Source: Zoogloea oleivorans (GTDB lineage: Bacteria > Pseudomonadota > Gammaproteobacteria > Burkholderiales > Rhodocyclaceae). Taken from it: a stretch of DNA of 64,000 nucleotides. Below the pieces are notes generated by a model. That model saw nothing but the letters and a program-made list of their open reading frames with translations, made no database searches and had not been told where the DNA came from. Shown here piece after piece: positions 49,065-59,382 of the stretch (position 1 is its first letter; each line of letters opens with the position of its first letter). Location of the stretch: the NCBI RefSeq assembly GCF_008107625.1, contig NZ_SDKK01000006.1, positions 168,450 through 232,449 of the forward strand, written 5' to 3'. The position numbers and the translations under genes are program-made.

Positions 49065-49079
49065 TACCGCAAACGCGGC

Positions 49080-50267
49080 TTAGATCAAGGCCAGGCCGCG
49101 GGCCAGATCGGCCTTGAGGTCGGCAACCGACTCAAGGCCGACAGCCACCCGCAGCAGGCTTTCATGAATGCCCGAGGCCTCCCGCGCTTCCGGAGAAATC
49201 CGACCGTGGGTGGTCGACGCAGGATGCGTCAGAGTCGTCTTCGTATCGCCAAGATTGGCCGTTATCGACACAACACGGGTCGCATCGACGACTTTCCAGG
49301 CTTCTTCGCGGCCGCCCTTGACATCGAAACTGACGATCGCCCCGCCACTGCTCTGCTGGCGCAGCGCCAGCGCGTGTTGCGGATGGGACGGCAAGCCCGG
49401 GTAATGGACACGCGCCACCTGCGGCTGTGCCTCCAGCCAGGTGGCCAGCTCAAGCGCACTGGCCGACTGGGCTGCCATGCGGATGCGCAGGGTTTCGAGG
49501 CCCTTCAGGATGATCCACGCATTGAACGGCGAAATGCACGGACCGGCGGTGCGCAGGAACTTGAAAACTTCGTCGATCAGCTTCTTGTCGCCGCACACTG
49601 CGCCGCCAAGGACCCGCCCTTGTCCATCCAGATACTTGGTGGCCGAGTGGATCACCAGATCGGCCCCCAACTTCAGGGGCTGCTGCAGCGCCGGCGAGCA
49701 GAAGCAGTTGTCCACCGCCAGCACAGCACCAGCCTCATGGGCAATCGCGGCGACTGCGGCGATGTCCACCAGCTCGGTCAGCGGATTCGACGGCGACTCG
49801 ACAAAAAACAGCTTGGTCTTCGGCGTCACGGCAGCCCGGTAAGCCTCCAGATCCGTGGCAGGCACGAAGGTGGTTTCAATGCCGAACTTGGACAGGATGT
49901 TGCCGAAAAGCTGCTGCGTCGCCCCGAACAGTCCGCGGGACGCAACGATGTGATCCCCCGACTGCATCAGGGCCATCACCGTAGACATGATCGCCGCCAT
50001 GCCGGATGCCGTCGCCACGCAGGCCTCCGCGCCTTCCAGCGCAGCCAGACGCTGCTGCATCGCGGTCACGGTGGGGTTCGTGAAGCGGGCGTAAACGTTG
50101 CCCTCCTCTTCGCCCGAAAAACGCGCAGCCGCCTGGGCCGCGCTTTCAAAGACAAAGCTGGAGGTCAGGTACAGCGCCTCGGAGTGCTCGTTGAACTGGC
50201 TCCGGTCGATCCCCGCCCTGACGGCGAGGGTCTCCAGCGCCAGGCCTTCCATGGAGTTCGTGCTCAA
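49080..50267 (-). CDS. metZ: O-succinylhomoserine sulfhydrylase
   Basis: A 395-residue PLP enzyme of the Cys/Met metabolism family that makes homocysteine from O-succinylhomoserine and sulfide. The PLP lysine is in [16 protein letters not shown] and the cofactor region in [21 protein letters not shown]. Translation appears to start at TTG 50267, which overlaps the purF stop as TTGA and has GGAG 6-7 bases upstream; the ATG at 50252 has no such site. Last gene of the long minus-strand run. Confidence 0.93.
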   Translation of the reverse strand: MSTNSMEGLALETLAVRAGIDRSQFNEHSEALYLTSSFVFESAAQAAARFSGEEEGNVYARFTNPTVTAMQQRLAALEGAEACVATASGMAAIMSTVMALMQSGDHIVASRGLFGATQQLFGNILSKFGIETTFVPATDLEAYRAAVTPKTKLFFVESPSNPLTELVDIAAVAAIAHEAGAVLAVDNCFCSPALQQPLKLGADLVIHSATKYLDGQGRVLGGAVCGDKKLIDEVFKFLRTAGPCISPFNAWIILKGLETLRIRMAAQSASALELATWLEAQPQVARVHYPGLPSHPQHALALRQQSSGGAIVSFDVKGGREEAWKVVDATRVVSITANLGDTKTTLTHPASTTHGRISPEAREASGIHESLLRVAVGLESVADLKADLARGLALI

Positions 50268-51793
50268 CTTTCACTCCGCGAAACAAGATTCAAATCCATC
50301 TGTCCGTCACCGTCTTCCGAGCGGGGCTTGCTCGCCGCATCCTTGCGCTGATCCTCAATGCCGGAAAGATATTCCTGAGTCACGTCACCAGTCACGTAAG
50401 TACCGTCGAAACACGAGGTCTCGAATACCGAGATCGCCGGATTCAGGGCCTTCACGGCCAGCTTCAGATCGTCGAGGTCCTGGTAGATCAAGCCATCGGC
50501 GCCAATTTCGGCACAGATTTCTTCTTCGGTACGGCCACAGGCGATGAGCTCGCCCTTGGTCGGCATGTCAATCCCGTACACATTGGCATAACGCACCGGA
50601 GGCGCTGCGGAAGCCATGTAGACCTTGGTTGCGCCGGCATCCCGGGCCATCTGGACGATTTCCCGGCTGGTTGTGCCACGCACGATGGAATCATCCACCA
50701 GCAGCACGCTCTTACCCCTGAATTCCTGATGGATGGTGTTCAGCTTCTGACGCACCGACTTCCGGCGGATCGCCTGGCCCGGCATGATGAAAGTGCGGCC
50801 GATGTAGCGGTTCTTGACGAAGCCTTCCCGGTACGGCACGTTCAGCTGGTGAGCCATTTCCATGGCCGACGGACGGCTCGAATCGGGGATCGGAATCACC
50901 ACATCGATCTTCAGGTGCGGCATGGTCGCACGCAGCTTGCGGGCCAGGAACTCGCCCATCTTGATACGGGCGTCGTACACCGAAATACCGTCGATCAGCG
51001 AGTCCGGGCGGGCCAGATACACAAACTCGAACATGCACGGTGCGTGCACGGTATGCGTGGCGCACTGCCGGCTGTGGAAGCGGCCTTCGGTATCGATCAG
51101 GATCGCCTCACCCGGCGCCACATCGCGCACCAGCTTGAAGCCCATCACATCGAGTGCCACGCTCTCGGAGGCGACCAGCCACTCGGTGCCCTTCGGCGTA
51201 TCGTTGCGACCGATCACCAGGGGGCGGATCCCGTAGGGATCACGGAAAGCCAGCAGGCCGGTACCGGAGATCATCGCCACGGTCGCGTAAGCCCCCCGGC
51301 AGCGGCGATGCACGCCAGCCACCGCGGTAAACACCGTTTCCTCGTCCAGGCGGAAACTCTTGGCCGCCGCCTGAAGCTCGTGGGCGAGCACATTGAGCAG
51401 CACTTCCGAATCGGAATTGGTGTTGATGTGCCGCAGGTCTGAAAGGAACATCTCCCGCTTCAGTTCTTCCGCATTGGTCAGGTTGCCGTTGTGGGCCAGC
51501 ATCAGGCCGAACGGCGAATTGACGTAAAACGGCTGAGCCTCTGCAGCGGCGGAGGCCGAACCTGCCGTCGGATAACGCACGTGGGCAATACCCCAGTTGC
51601 CCGGCAGATCGCGCATGTTGCGCGTGCGGAACGCATCACGCACCAGCCCGGAAGCCTTGTGCATGTGAAAACGCCCGCCTTCCGCAGTCGCAATGCCCGC
51701 TGCGTCCTGCCCCCGGTGCTGGAGCACCTGCAGGCCGTCATAAAGAAGCTGATTGACGGGTGATGTCGCTACTACGCCCAGAATCCCACACAT
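50264..51793 (-). CDS. purF: Amidophosphoribosyltransferase
   Basis: A 509-residue enzyme catalysing the first step of purine synthesis. Processing or removal of Met1 exposes the nucleophile Cys2 ([13 protein letters not shown]) of the glutaminase domain; the PRPP site is [18 protein letters not shown]. It follows cvpA by 10 bases and overlaps metZ by four. Confidence 0.97.
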   Translation of the reverse strand: MCGILGVVATSPVNQLLYDGLQVLQHRGQDAAGIATAEGGRFHMHKASGLVRDAFRTRNMRDLPGNWGIAHVRYPTAGSASAAAEAQPFYVNSPFGLMLAHNGNLTNAEELKREMFLSDLRHINTNSDSEVLLNVLAHELQAAAKSFRLDEETVFTAVAGVHRRCRGAYATVAMISGTGLLAFRDPYGIRPLVIGRNDTPKGTEWLVASESVALDVMGFKLVRDVAPGEAILIDTEGRFHSRQCATHTVHAPCMFEFVYLARPDSLIDGISVYDARIKMGEFLARKLRATMPHLKIDVVIPIPDSSRPSAMEMAHQLNVPYREGFVKNRYIGRTFIMPGQAIRRKSVRQKLNTIHQEFRGKSVLLVDDSIVRGTTSREIVQMARDAGATKVYMASAAPPVRYANVYGIDMPTKGELIACGRTEEEICAEIGADGLIYQDLDDLKLAVKALNPAISVFETSCFDGTYVTGDVTQEYLSGIEDQRKDAASKPRSEDGDGQMDLNLVSRSES

Positions 51794-51803
51794 TTAAAAC
51801 CAC

Positions 51804-52295
51804 CTATCGGTATCTAAGTCTTTTTGCCAGCAGCTCGGGGAGCCATGGTTTTGAAGCCATCGCAGCAGTCTCGAGAGGGGCCGAAAGGCTCGCCTCCTGC
51901 CACCATGCTTCCTTTGCGAAGCCGCCAATGCCAACGAGCAACGCCACTGCAAACACAATCACACCACCCCGCACAGCACCGAAGCACGCGCCAAGGAAGC
52001 GGTCGGCAAACCCCAGACCGGCCGCGCGAATCAGTTCGCTCAAGGCCCAGCGCAGGATCGCCACAAAAATAAGTACTGCAACAAAAATAATCAGAAACGC
52101 CACAGGTCCCTGCAGCAGCGGCTCCTTGACCCAGTTCGCCACATAAGGGAGAAGCTGCGGCATGAACGCCTTGGCCATCATGAACGCCAGCAGCCAAGCC
52201 CCCAGCGCCACAATCTCGGAAATCAGCCCCCGCCAAAACCCCAGCAGGGCCGACAGCCCGACAAGGGCAAGGAGTGCGTAATCAAATCCGTTCAA
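51804..52295 (-). CDS. cvpA: CvpA family membrane protein
   Basis: A 163-residue protein with four predicted spans. LNGFDYALLALVGLSALLGFWRG at the N-terminus and the FADRFLGACFGAVRGGVIV block are typical. E. coli CvpA is needed for colicin V production and sits before purF as here; it affects envelope homeostasis. The start is TTG 52295, placed by homology, 14 bases after the dedD stop; the frame is open further but overlaps dedD. Confidence 0.9.
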   Translation of the reverse strand: MNGFDYALLALVGLSALLGFWRGLISEIVALGAWLLAFMMAKAFMPQLLPYVANWVKEPLLQGPVAFLIIFVAVLIFVAILRWALSELIRAAGLGFADRFLGACFGAVRGGVIVFAVALLVGIGGFAKEAWWQEASLSAPLETAAMASKPWLPELLAKRLRYR

Positions 52296-52308
52296 AGGCT
52301 CAGGCTTC

Positions 52309-53088
52309 TCAGGGCTTGCCCGACGAGACCGACGCCGACACGCCCAGCACCTTGCTGATCCGCGCCGCAGCCTTGTCCGCAGCGGCCTTGTTCGGGAAGG
52401 GCCCGGCACGCACACGCAGCTTGTCGCCCATGGGTTCCGTATATGAAGAATAGCCCTCGGCCTTCAACTTTGCGCGCAGGCTCGCCACGTTTGCCGTTTC
52501 CCGGTAGGCACCAAGCATCACCACATGCTGGCCGCTACCGGCAGTCTCCTTCGGCGTGGATCCACTCAGCAGGGCCTTGGCGCGCTCGGCATCGGCCTGC
52601 GCCTTCTCCGCCTTCTCTTTTTCCTTCTCCTTTTGCTTCAGCTTCGGATCAGGTTTTGGCTCGGGTTTTGGCTCAGGCTTGACTTCGGCTTTTTTCGGTT
52701 CGGGCCTGGGCTCGGGTTTAACGAGCTCAGCCTTTTTGGGAGGGGGGATCAGCTCCTCGCCGGGCTTGAATACGGGGCTCACCATATCCGCATCCGGCAA
52801 GCTGCGACGGGATACCACCTCGTCCACCACCGGCGCGGCACTCTCCTCGGCGACAGCACCGGCAACAGGCTGACTGGGGGCCGGGGCCTTGCCGGTAATC
52901 ACGCGAGAGGTGAAATTACTGCCTTCCTGGCTTGGAATGCGAATCTGGACATCCTGGCTGGGAAGGTGCGGCTCGTGATCCATCACCATCGGCAGGACGA
53001 TGGCTGCCGCCAGGGCTAGCGCCGCGGAGCCTACAAGGCGTCGCCGAGCGCGCTTTTTCAGGTCGATCTGAGAATCGTTATCCGCCAT
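52309..53088 (-). CDS. dedD: DedD-like SPOR-domain protein
   Basis: A 259-residue inner-membrane protein: short cytosolic N-terminus (LKKRARRR), one span (~19-35), a long charged Pro/Lys/Glu-rich linker (EPKPEPKPDPKLK region) and a C-terminal SPOR domain (~185-255, HVVMLGAYRETANVASLRAKLKAEGYSSYTE). SPOR domains bind glycan strands denuded of stem peptides at the division septum, so a cell-division role is expected. Confidence 0.92.
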   Translation of the reverse strand: MADNDSQIDLKKRARRRLVGSAALALAAAIVLPMVMDHEPHLPSQDVQIRIPSQEGSNFTSRVITGKAPAPSQPVAGAVAEESAAPVVDEVVSRRSLPDADMVSPVFKPGEELIPPPKKAELVKPEPRPEPKKAEVKPEPKPEPKPDPKLKQKEKEKEKAEKAQADAERAKALLSGSTPKETAGSGQHVVMLGAYRETANVASLRAKLKAEGYSSYTEPMGDKLRVRAGPFPNKAAADKAAARISKVLGVSASVSSGKP

Positions 53089-53101
53089 CTTGCAGCAACA
53101 C

Positions 53102-54376
53102 CTATTGCGGCGTTTTCTGGGCAGCTAAAACGTCAGCCACTGTCAGAAATGAGCCAAAGGCCACGATTCTATCACCCTCGGCAGCACGGCCACGTGCGAC
53201 CTCGTACGCACTCCGCGGCGAATCGCACTCGACAACATCACCGGTCACACCGGCTTCCCGGACAATCGCGGCGAGGCCGGCAGCGTTCAGCCCGCGCGGC
53301 CCGGGCAGGGTTGCCACCAGCCAGTGATCGACCCGATCGCGCAGCAGGCGCACCACACCAGCCACGTCCTTGTCCGCCAGCATGCCGATAACCGCCCAGG
53401 TTTCCGGAAAGAAACCCATGCTCGCGAGGTTCTCGTTGAGCACCCCGGCAGCCTGCGGATTATGGGCCACGTCGAGGATCACGGTCGGACGCCCCGGCAA
53501 AACCTGGAAGCGACCCGGCAGTTCGACCAGCATGAAGCCCTCACGAATGGCCTGCATCGGCACGGGGAGAAGTGCCCGCACGGCCTCGCAGGCCGCCATG
53601 ACAGCCGCCGCATTCAGCAACTGATTGGTGCCCCGCAGCGACGGATAGGCCAGGCCACCGCGCCGACTGCCACCAGCGGTCCAGAAGGCCCACTGATTCT
53701 GGTCACCCGAGAAGCCGAAGTCACGCCCACTAACCGACAGCTGAGCACCGATGGCCTCAGCGTGCGCCACGAGAGAGGCCGGCGGCTGCGGATCACTGCA
53801 GATAGCCGGACGCCCGGCCCGGAAAATCCCGGCCTTCTCAAAACCGATCGTTTCCCGGTTGTCTCCCAGGTAATCCATGTGATCCATCGCCACACTGGTG
53901 ACGATGGCACAATCTGGCTCGAAGACATTCACCGCATCCAGCCGCCCACCGAGTCCGACCTCAAGGATGATCGCGTCCAACCCGGCATGGCTGAAAGCCG
54001 CCCAAGCAGCCAGCGTGCCGTGCTCGAAGTAAGTCAGCGGAACATCTCCGCGGGCCCGCTCCACCTCGGCAAAAGCGTCCACCAGCACGGCATCCTCCAC
54101 ATCCCGACCGCCAATCCGCACACGCTCGTTGTAGCGCAGCAAATGGGGCGAGGTGTACAGGCCTACCCGGTAACCGGCCGCAAGCAGCACGGATTCGAGC
54201 AGCGCACAGGTCGAGCCCTTGCCGTTGGTGCCACCAATGGTGAACACCGGGCAGGTCTGGTGGAGGTTCAGCGCATCGCGAACAGTGCGGACGCGCTCGA
54301 GGCCAAGCTGGATCGACTGGCCATGACGGGCTTCCAGCAGGCCGAGCCAGCCGTCTAATGTTTCAGGCAATTGCAT
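53102..54376 (-). CDS. folC: Bifunctional folylpolyglutamate / dihydrofolate synthase
   Basis: A 424-residue Mur-ligase-like enzyme that adds glutamate to dihydropteroate and folates. The P-loop IGGTNGKGSTCALLESVL, the LEVGLGGRLDAVN block and the C-terminal ILDVAHNPQAAGVL are intact. It starts one base after the accD stop. Confidence 0.96.
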   Translation of the reverse strand: MQLPETLDGWLGLLEARHGQSIQLGLERVRTVRDALNLHQTCPVFTIGGTNGKGSTCALLESVLLAAGYRVGLYTSPHLLRYNERVRIGGRDVEDAVLVDAFAEVERARGDVPLTYFEHGTLAAWAAFSHAGLDAIILEVGLGGRLDAVNVFEPDCAIVTSVAMDHMDYLGDNRETIGFEKAGIFRAGRPAICSDPQPPASLVAHAEAIGAQLSVSGRDFGFSGDQNQWAFWTAGGSRRGGLAYPSLRGTNQLLNAAAVMAACEAVRALLPVPMQAIREGFMLVELPGRFQVLPGRPTVILDVAHNPQAAGVLNENLASMGFFPETWAVIGMLADKDVAGVVRLLRDRVDHWLVATLPGPRGLNAAGLAAIVREAGVTGDVVECDSPRSAYEVARGRAAEGDRIVAFGSFLTVADVLAAQKTPQ

Positions 54377-54377
54377 T

Positions 54378-55250
54378 TCAGGCGCTACGGACCGAAGCCT
54401 GACGGGTCAGGAGAGTGATGAGTTCGGACAGCCGGTCACGCAGTTCGCGACGATCGACAATCATGTCGAGCGCGCCCTTCTCAAGGAGGAACTCGGAACG
54501 CTGGAAGCCGGCCGGCAGAGTCTCGCGGACAGTTTGTTCGATGACCCGGGGGCCGGCAAAACCGATCAGCGCGCCCGGTTCGCCAATGACCAGATCGCCC
54601 ATGAAGGCAAAACTGGCGGACACACCGCCCATGGTCGGGTCGGTGAGCAGCGTGATGAAGGGCAGCTTGCGCTCGGCCAGGCGGGTGATCGCCGCCGTGG
54701 TCTTGGCCATCTGCATCAGTGAAAACAGGCCTTCCTGCATCCGCGCGCCGCCGGTGGCGGTGACGCAGATAAACGGCAGGCGCTGCTCAAGGGCAGCCTT
54801 GACGCCGCGCACGAAGCGCTCGCCAACCACCGAACCCATTGATCCGCCAAGAAACTCGAACTCGAAGCAGGCAACGATCACCGGTACGGTCTTGATCGCC
54901 CCCTGCACAACCACCATCGCGTCGGCTTCACCGGTATCTTCATTGGCTGCGGCCAGACGATCGGAGTAACGCTTGGAGTCCTTGAACTTCAACGGATCAA
55001 CCGGGACCACTTCGGCGCCGATCTCGAAGCGGCCTTCCGGATCGAGCAGGAAGTCGATGCGCTGGCGGGCCCGGATGCGCTGATGATGGCCGCACTTGGG
55101 GCAAACATTCAGGTTGCTTTCCAGGTCCGAGCGATACAGCACCGCTTCACAGGCCGGGCACTTGCTCCACAAGCCTTCCGGAATCGATTTCCGGGCCGAC
55201 GGTACATCGCGCTTGATCTTTGGCGGCAGCAGCTTCTTGAGCCAGCTCAT
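54378..55250 (-). CDS. accD: Acetyl-CoA carboxylase carboxyltransferase subunit beta
   Basis: A 290-residue subunit that, with AccA, transfers CO2 from biotin to acetyl-CoA in fatty-acid synthesis. An N-terminal zinc finger (CPACEAVLY...CPKCGHH) precedes the crotonase-like core ([30 protein letters not shown]). The ATG overlaps the trpA stop as ATGA. Confidence 0.97.
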   Translation of the reverse strand: MSWLKKLLPPKIKRDVPSARKSIPEGLWSKCPACEAVLYRSDLESNLNVCPKCGHHQRIRARQRIDFLLDPEGRFEIGAEVVPVDPLKFKDSKRYSDRLAAANEDTGEADAMVVVQGAIKTVPVIVACFEFEFLGGSMGSVVGERFVRGVKAALEQRLPFICVTATGGARMQEGLFSLMQMAKTTAAITRLAERKLPFITLLTDPTMGGVSASFAFMGDLVIGEPGALIGFAGPRVIEQTVRETLPAGFQRSEFLLEKGALDMIVDRRELRDRLSELITLLTRQASVRSA

Positions 55251-56062
55251 GCTTGGGGCGCTCCGGCATTGTCCATTGCTTCGCGAATGCCGCGCAGGAA
55301 GGCCGTGACCTTGGCGGGCGCGTCCTCGCGGCTACTTTGTTCGATTTCCTCGATGATCCGGCTGCCGATCACCACCGCGTCCGCCAGGCAGGCGATCCGG
55401 GCGGCGGTGGCGCCGTCGCGAATGCCGAAACCAACACCAACCGGCATGCCGACCTTCTCGCGAATCAACGGAATGCGTTGCGCGACTTCGTCCAGATCAA
55501 GCGTTGCCGACCCGGTCACCCCCTTCAGCGACACGTAGTAGATGTATCCGCTGCCCACGGCAGCCACATCGTCGTAACGCTGCTCGGTAGATGTCGGCGC
55601 CAGCAGGAAGACCGGATCGAGACCGGCAGCCCGGCAGGTTTGCGCAAAGCCGCGACACTCTTCCGGCGGGTAATCGACCACCAGCACACCGTCGACACCG
55701 GCTTCAGCCGCTGCACGGGTAAAAGGCTCGGCCCCCATCGCCTCGATCGGATTGGCGTAGCCCATCAGCACGACCGGCGTCTGATCGCCACTGGCGCGAA
55801 AGCTGCGCACGATATCCAGCACCTTGCGCATGCTCATGCCGGCGGCCAGGGCTCGCTCGGAGGCACGCTGGATCGTCGGGCCATCGGCCATCGGATCCGA
55901 GAAAGGCACGCCAAGTTCAATGATGTCAGCGCCGCCCGCCACCAGCGCCTGCATCAGCGGCAAGGTCATTTCGGGGGCAGGATCACCGGCGGTGATGAAA
56001 GGAATGAGCGCCTTGCGCCCTTCGCTCGCCAACCGCTTGAAGGTTTCTTGAATTCTGGACAT
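55247..56062 (-). CDS. trpA: Tryptophan synthase alpha chain
   Basis: A 271-residue TIM barrel that cleaves indole-3-glycerol phosphate. The catalytic acids lie in [19 protein letters not shown] (Glu, Asp), and the phosphate loop in [15 protein letters not shown] 56062 ([11 protein letters not shown]) is preferred to a codon 45 bases upstream. It pairs with TrpB encoded just before it. Confidence 0.97.
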   Translation of the reverse strand: MSRIQETFKRLASEGRKALIPFITAGDPAPEMTLPLMQALVAGGADIIELGVPFSDPMADGPTIQRASERALAAGMSMRKVLDIVRSFRASGDQTPVVLMGYANPIEAMGAEPFTRAAAEAGVDGVLVVDYPPEECRGFAQTCRAAGLDPVFLLAPTSTEQRYDDVAAVGSGYIYYVSLKGVTGSATLDLDEVAQRIPLIREKVGMPVGVGFGIRDGATAARIACLADAVVIGSRIIEEIEQSSREDAPAKVTAFLRGIREAMDNAGAPQA

Positions 56063-56118
56063 GGATTGGTATGAATGGTCGACGGCCTTGCCGGGAAATC
56101 CCGGCAAGGCCGTGAAAA

Positions 56119-57330
56119 TCAGAACTGGATGCCGGACTTCTCGGCGACGGTATGCATATCCTTGTCACCGCGGCCGGAAAGATTGACCAGCAGGACCTTG
56201 TCACTGGACAGGGTCGGGGCCAGCTTGGCGGCGTAGGCAAGGGCGTGAGACGACTCGAGGGCCGGAATGATGCCCTCGAAACGGCACAGGTCGTGGAAGG
56301 CCTGCAGTGCTTCGGCATCGGTGATCCCGACGTACTCCGCACGGTTGATGTCCTTCAGCCAGGCATGCTCGGGGCCCACGCCGGGATAATCCAGGCCGGC
56401 GGAAATCGAGTGGGTTTCGATGATCTGGCCGTCTTCGTTCTGCAGCAGGTAAGTGCGGTTACCGTGCAGCACACCCGGACGACCAGCGGTCAGCGAAGCG
56501 GCATGATGGCCGGTTTCGATGCCGCTTCCCGCTGCCTCGACACCGATCAGGCGCACCTGCTTGTGTTCGATGTACGGATGGAAAATCCCCATCGCGTTGG
56601 AGCCGCCGCCGACACAGGCAATGACGTAATCGGGCTGCCGACCGGCCATGTCGGGCATCTGCTCGATGCACTCCTTGCCGATCACAGCCTGAAAGTCACG
56701 CACCATCATCGGGTAGGGGTGCGGCCCCGCCACCGTGCCGATGATGTAAAAGGTGTTGCCGATATTGGTAACCCAGTCGCGCATCGCTTCGTTGAGCGCG
56801 TCCTTGAGGGTCTTGGAACCGCTCTCCACCGGCACCACGGTGGCACCCAGCAGTTTCATCCGATAAACGTTGGCGGCCTGGCGCCGGATATCTTCCGAGC
56901 CCATGTAGACGACGCACTCCATGCCGTAACGGGCGGCGACGGTCGCCGTCGCCACGCCGTGCTGCCCGGCACCGGTTTCGGCGATCACCCGCGGCTTGCC
57001 CATCCGGCGGGCAAGCATGGCCTGACCGATGGAGTTGTTGATCTTGTGGGCGCCGGTGTGATTGAGATCTTCCCGTTTCAGATAGATCTGTGCGCCACCC
57101 AGCAATCCGGACCAGCGCTTGGCATGGTAGATCGGGCTGGGACGACCGACGTAGTGCTTGAGCTCGTATTCGAACTCGGCAACGAAGGCCGGATCGCTCT
57201 GCGCTTCTTCATAGGCCAACCGAAGTTCGGTCAGGGCCGGGATCAGGGTCTCCGCGACGAAAACGCCACCATAGGGACCAAAATGGCCGTGTGCGTCGGG
57301 TAGAGCGTAAGGGGCATCAGCCATGTGCAT
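56119..57330 (-). CDS. trpB: Tryptophan synthase beta chain
   Basis: A 403-residue PLP enzyme joining indole and serine. The PLP lysine motif is [13 protein letters not shown] and the phosphate loop [11 protein letters not shown] 57330 has GGAG six bases upstream; the next ATG at 57324 is also possible. The start overlaps the end of trpF by 14 bases. Confidence 0.97.
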   Translation of the reverse strand: MHMADAPYALPDAHGHFGPYGGVFVAETLIPALTELRLAYEEAQSDPAFVAEFEYELKHYVGRPSPIYHAKRWSGLLGGAQIYLKREDLNHTGAHKINNSIGQAMLARRMGKPRVIAETGAGQHGVATATVAARYGMECVVYMGSEDIRRQAANVYRMKLLGATVVPVESGSKTLKDALNEAMRDWVTNIGNTFYIIGTVAGPHPYPMMVRDFQAVIGKECIEQMPDMAGRQPDYVIACVGGGSNAMGIFHPYIEHKQVRLIGVEAAGSGIETGHHAASLTAGRPGVLHGNRTYLLQNEDGQIIETHSISAGLDYPGVGPEHAWLKDINRAEYVGITDAEALQAFHDLCRFEGIIPALESSHALAYAAKLAPTLSSDKVLLVNLSGRGDKDMHTVAEKSGIQF

Positions 57331-57949
57331 GTCGGACTCCGGCAACAAATTCGGTGATTCGGGCGGCATCCTTGATTCCCTTCGCCGACTCCACGCCACT
57401 CGATACGTCCACAGCCCAGGGCTGAACGCACCGGACAGCCTCGGCCACATTGCCGGCATGCAAGCCGCCGGACAGAATCAGGGGCAAGGGCAATCGGGAC
57501 GGAATGAGCGACCAGTCGAAGGTTTCACCACCACCGCCATAGCCTTCAACGAAAGCGTCCAGAAGCAAACCCTGGGCGCCCGGGAAGGAAGCCGCGTATT
57601 TTAACAGATCAAGACCCGGCCGCATTCGTGCCGCCTTGATGAAGGGCAGACCGTAACCCAGACAGTCGGTTCCGGACTCGTCACCGTGAAACTGCAATAC
57701 TTGCAGCGGCACGGCAGCCAGCGCCGCTTCCACATAGCTGCGCTCGGGGTTGACGAACAGCCCCACCGTGCTCACAAAAGGCGGAATCAGGCGCGCCAGC
57801 TCTGCCGCACGCGCGAAACTCACGAAACGGGGGCTCGGCGGATAGAAGACGAATCCGATGGCGTCGGCGCCAGCGTCGACGGCCGCCCGAACATCCTCCT
57901 CGCGGGTCAGGCCGCAAATCTTGATACGGGTGCGATGCACGAAAGTCAC
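57317..57949 (-). CDS. trpF: Phosphoribosylanthranilate isomerase
   Basis: A 210-residue TIM-barrel enzyme of tryptophan synthesis. [27 protein letters not shown] holds the catalytic Cys, [16 protein letters not shown] the phosphate site, and [15 protein letters not shown] the C-terminal signature. GTG 57949 overlaps the truA stop as GTGA; GTG 57940 is the alternative. Neither has a good ribosome-binding site, which fits translational coupling. Confidence 0.95.
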   Translation of the reverse strand: MTFVHRTRIKICGLTREEDVRAAVDAGADAIGFVFYPPSPRFVSFARAAELARLIPPFVSTVGLFVNPERSYVEAALAAVPLQVLQFHGDESGTDCLGYGLPFIKAARMRPGLDLLKYAASFPGAQGLLLDAFVEGYGGGGETFDWSLIPSRLPLPLILSGGLHAGNVAEAVRCVQPWAVDVSSGVESAKGIKDAARITEFVAGVRHAHG

Positions 57950-58740
57950 GAAAGGAGAAGTTGCGGAGGCGCGATGATACGCCCCCCGCCGGGCAGCGGC
58001 CAACGCTGCGGATACTCGACGCCACACAGATAGAGGCCATCCGGCGCAAAAGTCGGTGCCGCGAGGGTGCGATTCCGGACCGCCAGGACCTCGGCCATCC
58101 ATTCGACCGGACGCCGCCCGATGCCCACATACACCAGCGCCCCGACCAGATTGCGGATCATGTGGTGAAGAAAAGCGTTGGCGTGAAAATCGAAGAGCAC
58201 AACATCGCCCTGCCGGTGGACTCGCAAGGCGTGCATGAAACGAACCGGTGACTTGGCCTGACAGGCCGCAGCCCGGAACGAGGTGAAATCATGCTCGCCC
58301 AACAGGCATTCCGCAGCCCGCGCCATGGCCTCGTGATCCAGAGATCCGTGGATCCAGCCCACCCGCCCGTCCATCAAGGCGGGTCGCACCCGCCGATTGA
58401 GGAGCACATACCGGTAGTGTCGTGACTCGGCACTGAAACGGGCGTGAAACGCCTCATCCGCCTCCACCGCCCACAACACCCCCACGCTGTCCGGCAGGTG
58501 ACTGTTAACGCCACGCACCCAGGCCTCCAGCGGACGGTTGGCCACGGTATCGAAATGCGCCACCTGTGTGGTCGCATGTACACCGGCATCGGTACGCCCG
58601 GCACACACCAGCTTGGTCGGCGCCTGGGCAATGACGGCGAGGGCACGCTCCAGCGCGTCCTGAACCGTCTTCCCCCCAGGCTGGGTCTGCCAGCCATCGA
58701 ATGCATTACCGGCATACTCGACACCAATTGCCACTCTCAC
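57946..58740 (-). CDS. truA: tRNA pseudouridine(38-40) synthase
   Basis: A 264-residue enzyme modifying the anticodon arm of many tRNAs. The catalytic Asp is in CAGRTDAGVHATTQVAHFD; EYAGNAFDGWQTQPGGKTVQDALE and FHANAFLHHMIRNLVGALVYVG are family blocks. Start is GTG 58740, overlapping the upstream stop as GTGA. A long open frame continues upstream across the neighbouring gene but is a shadow of it. Confidence 0.96.
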   Translation of the reverse strand: MRVAIGVEYAGNAFDGWQTQPGGKTVQDALERALAVIAQAPTKLVCAGRTDAGVHATTQVAHFDTVANRPLEAWVRGVNSHLPDSVGVLWAVEADEAFHARFSAESRHYRYVLLNRRVRPALMDGRVGWIHGSLDHEAMARAAECLLGEHDFTSFRAAACQAKSPVRFMHALRVHRQGDVVLFDFHANAFLHHMIRNLVGALVYVGIGRRPVEWMAEVLAVRNRTLAAPTFAPDGLYLCGVEYPQRWPLPGGGRIIAPPQLLLS

Positions 58741-59333
58741 AAAACCGCCCCCAACACCATCAGAACCAGAAAACCGCAGGCGGCGAGCACATCCCACCAG
58801 CGCAGCGGCACAAAGACAACGCTCAGGGCGCCCGACGACTCGTCGTCGTCCGGACCGACCAGCAGCGCACGCCAGCCCCCCGGCGGCGGCGCCTCCACAT
58901 AGCGGAAGACAAGCAGCATGCGCACCGCCATCCGCTCGACAGACAAGCCTGTCACCGCAAAGGGACGCGCAAGAGACATCAAGCCAGACACCAGGGATCT
59001 TTCGTCGGTGAGTTCCAGCAGCAGTGCCACCAACAGAACAACGACGAGGAGCTGAGTGCAATGAAGAACGGCCAACACGCCCCCTTCCCGCGTTGGACTG
59101 ACGCCCCCCAGAAAAGGCAAAAGCGCTTCGCCGGGCGTAAAAAATGCAAATAAAATCAGCAGAACCAGCAGAAGAACGCGAATCCGGCGAACCAGTCGCC
59201 AGGCACGCCGCCGGGCCAGCAAAGCGGAGGCGGCCATAACGACAAACCCGAGGCCCCACAGAATGGGACCTCGGGCCAGTTGCACAAAAACCACCACTGC
59301 CGCCCACGCAACCAAGCGCGTCGCCGGGTGCAT
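58737..59333 (-). CDS. EcfT/CbiQ-like membrane protein, solitary
   Basis: A 198-residue protein with about five hydrophobic spans (near 8-24, 27-40, 52-68, 88-107, 181-198). The stretch LELTDERSLVSGLMSLARPFAVTGLSVERMAVRMLLVFRYVE resembles the cytosolic coupling-helix region of EcfT/CbiQ, the transmembrane T subunit of energy-coupling-factor vitamin or metal importers. No EcfA ATPase or substrate-binding S subunit is nearby. It overlaps truA by four bases (GTGA), so expression is coupled to it. Family membership is by eye and moderately certain; function unknown. Confidence 0.7.
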   Translation of the reverse strand: MHPATRLVAWAAVVVFVQLARGPILWGLGFVVMAASALLARRRAWRLVRRIRVLLLVLLILFAFFTPGEALLPFLGGVSPTREGGVLAVLHCTQLLVVVLLVALLLELTDERSLVSGLMSLARPFAVTGLSVERMAVRMLLVFRYVEAPPPGGWRALLVGPDDDESSGALSVVFVPLRWWDVLAACGFLVLMVLGAVL

Positions 59334-59382
59334 CAGACCAGCCAGTGCGTCAGGCGACGGTCGACAGACGCATGGCGCTCAA

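Noticed and set aside
49067-49078. CCGC-AAAC-GCGG hairpin between lpxH and metZ as terminator
   Set aside because: Only a 4-bp stem and no T-run on either strand.
58741-59307. N-terminal extension of truA by 189 codons
   Set aside because: The extension is the EcfT-like gene read in another frame; TruA homology starts at GTG 58740.
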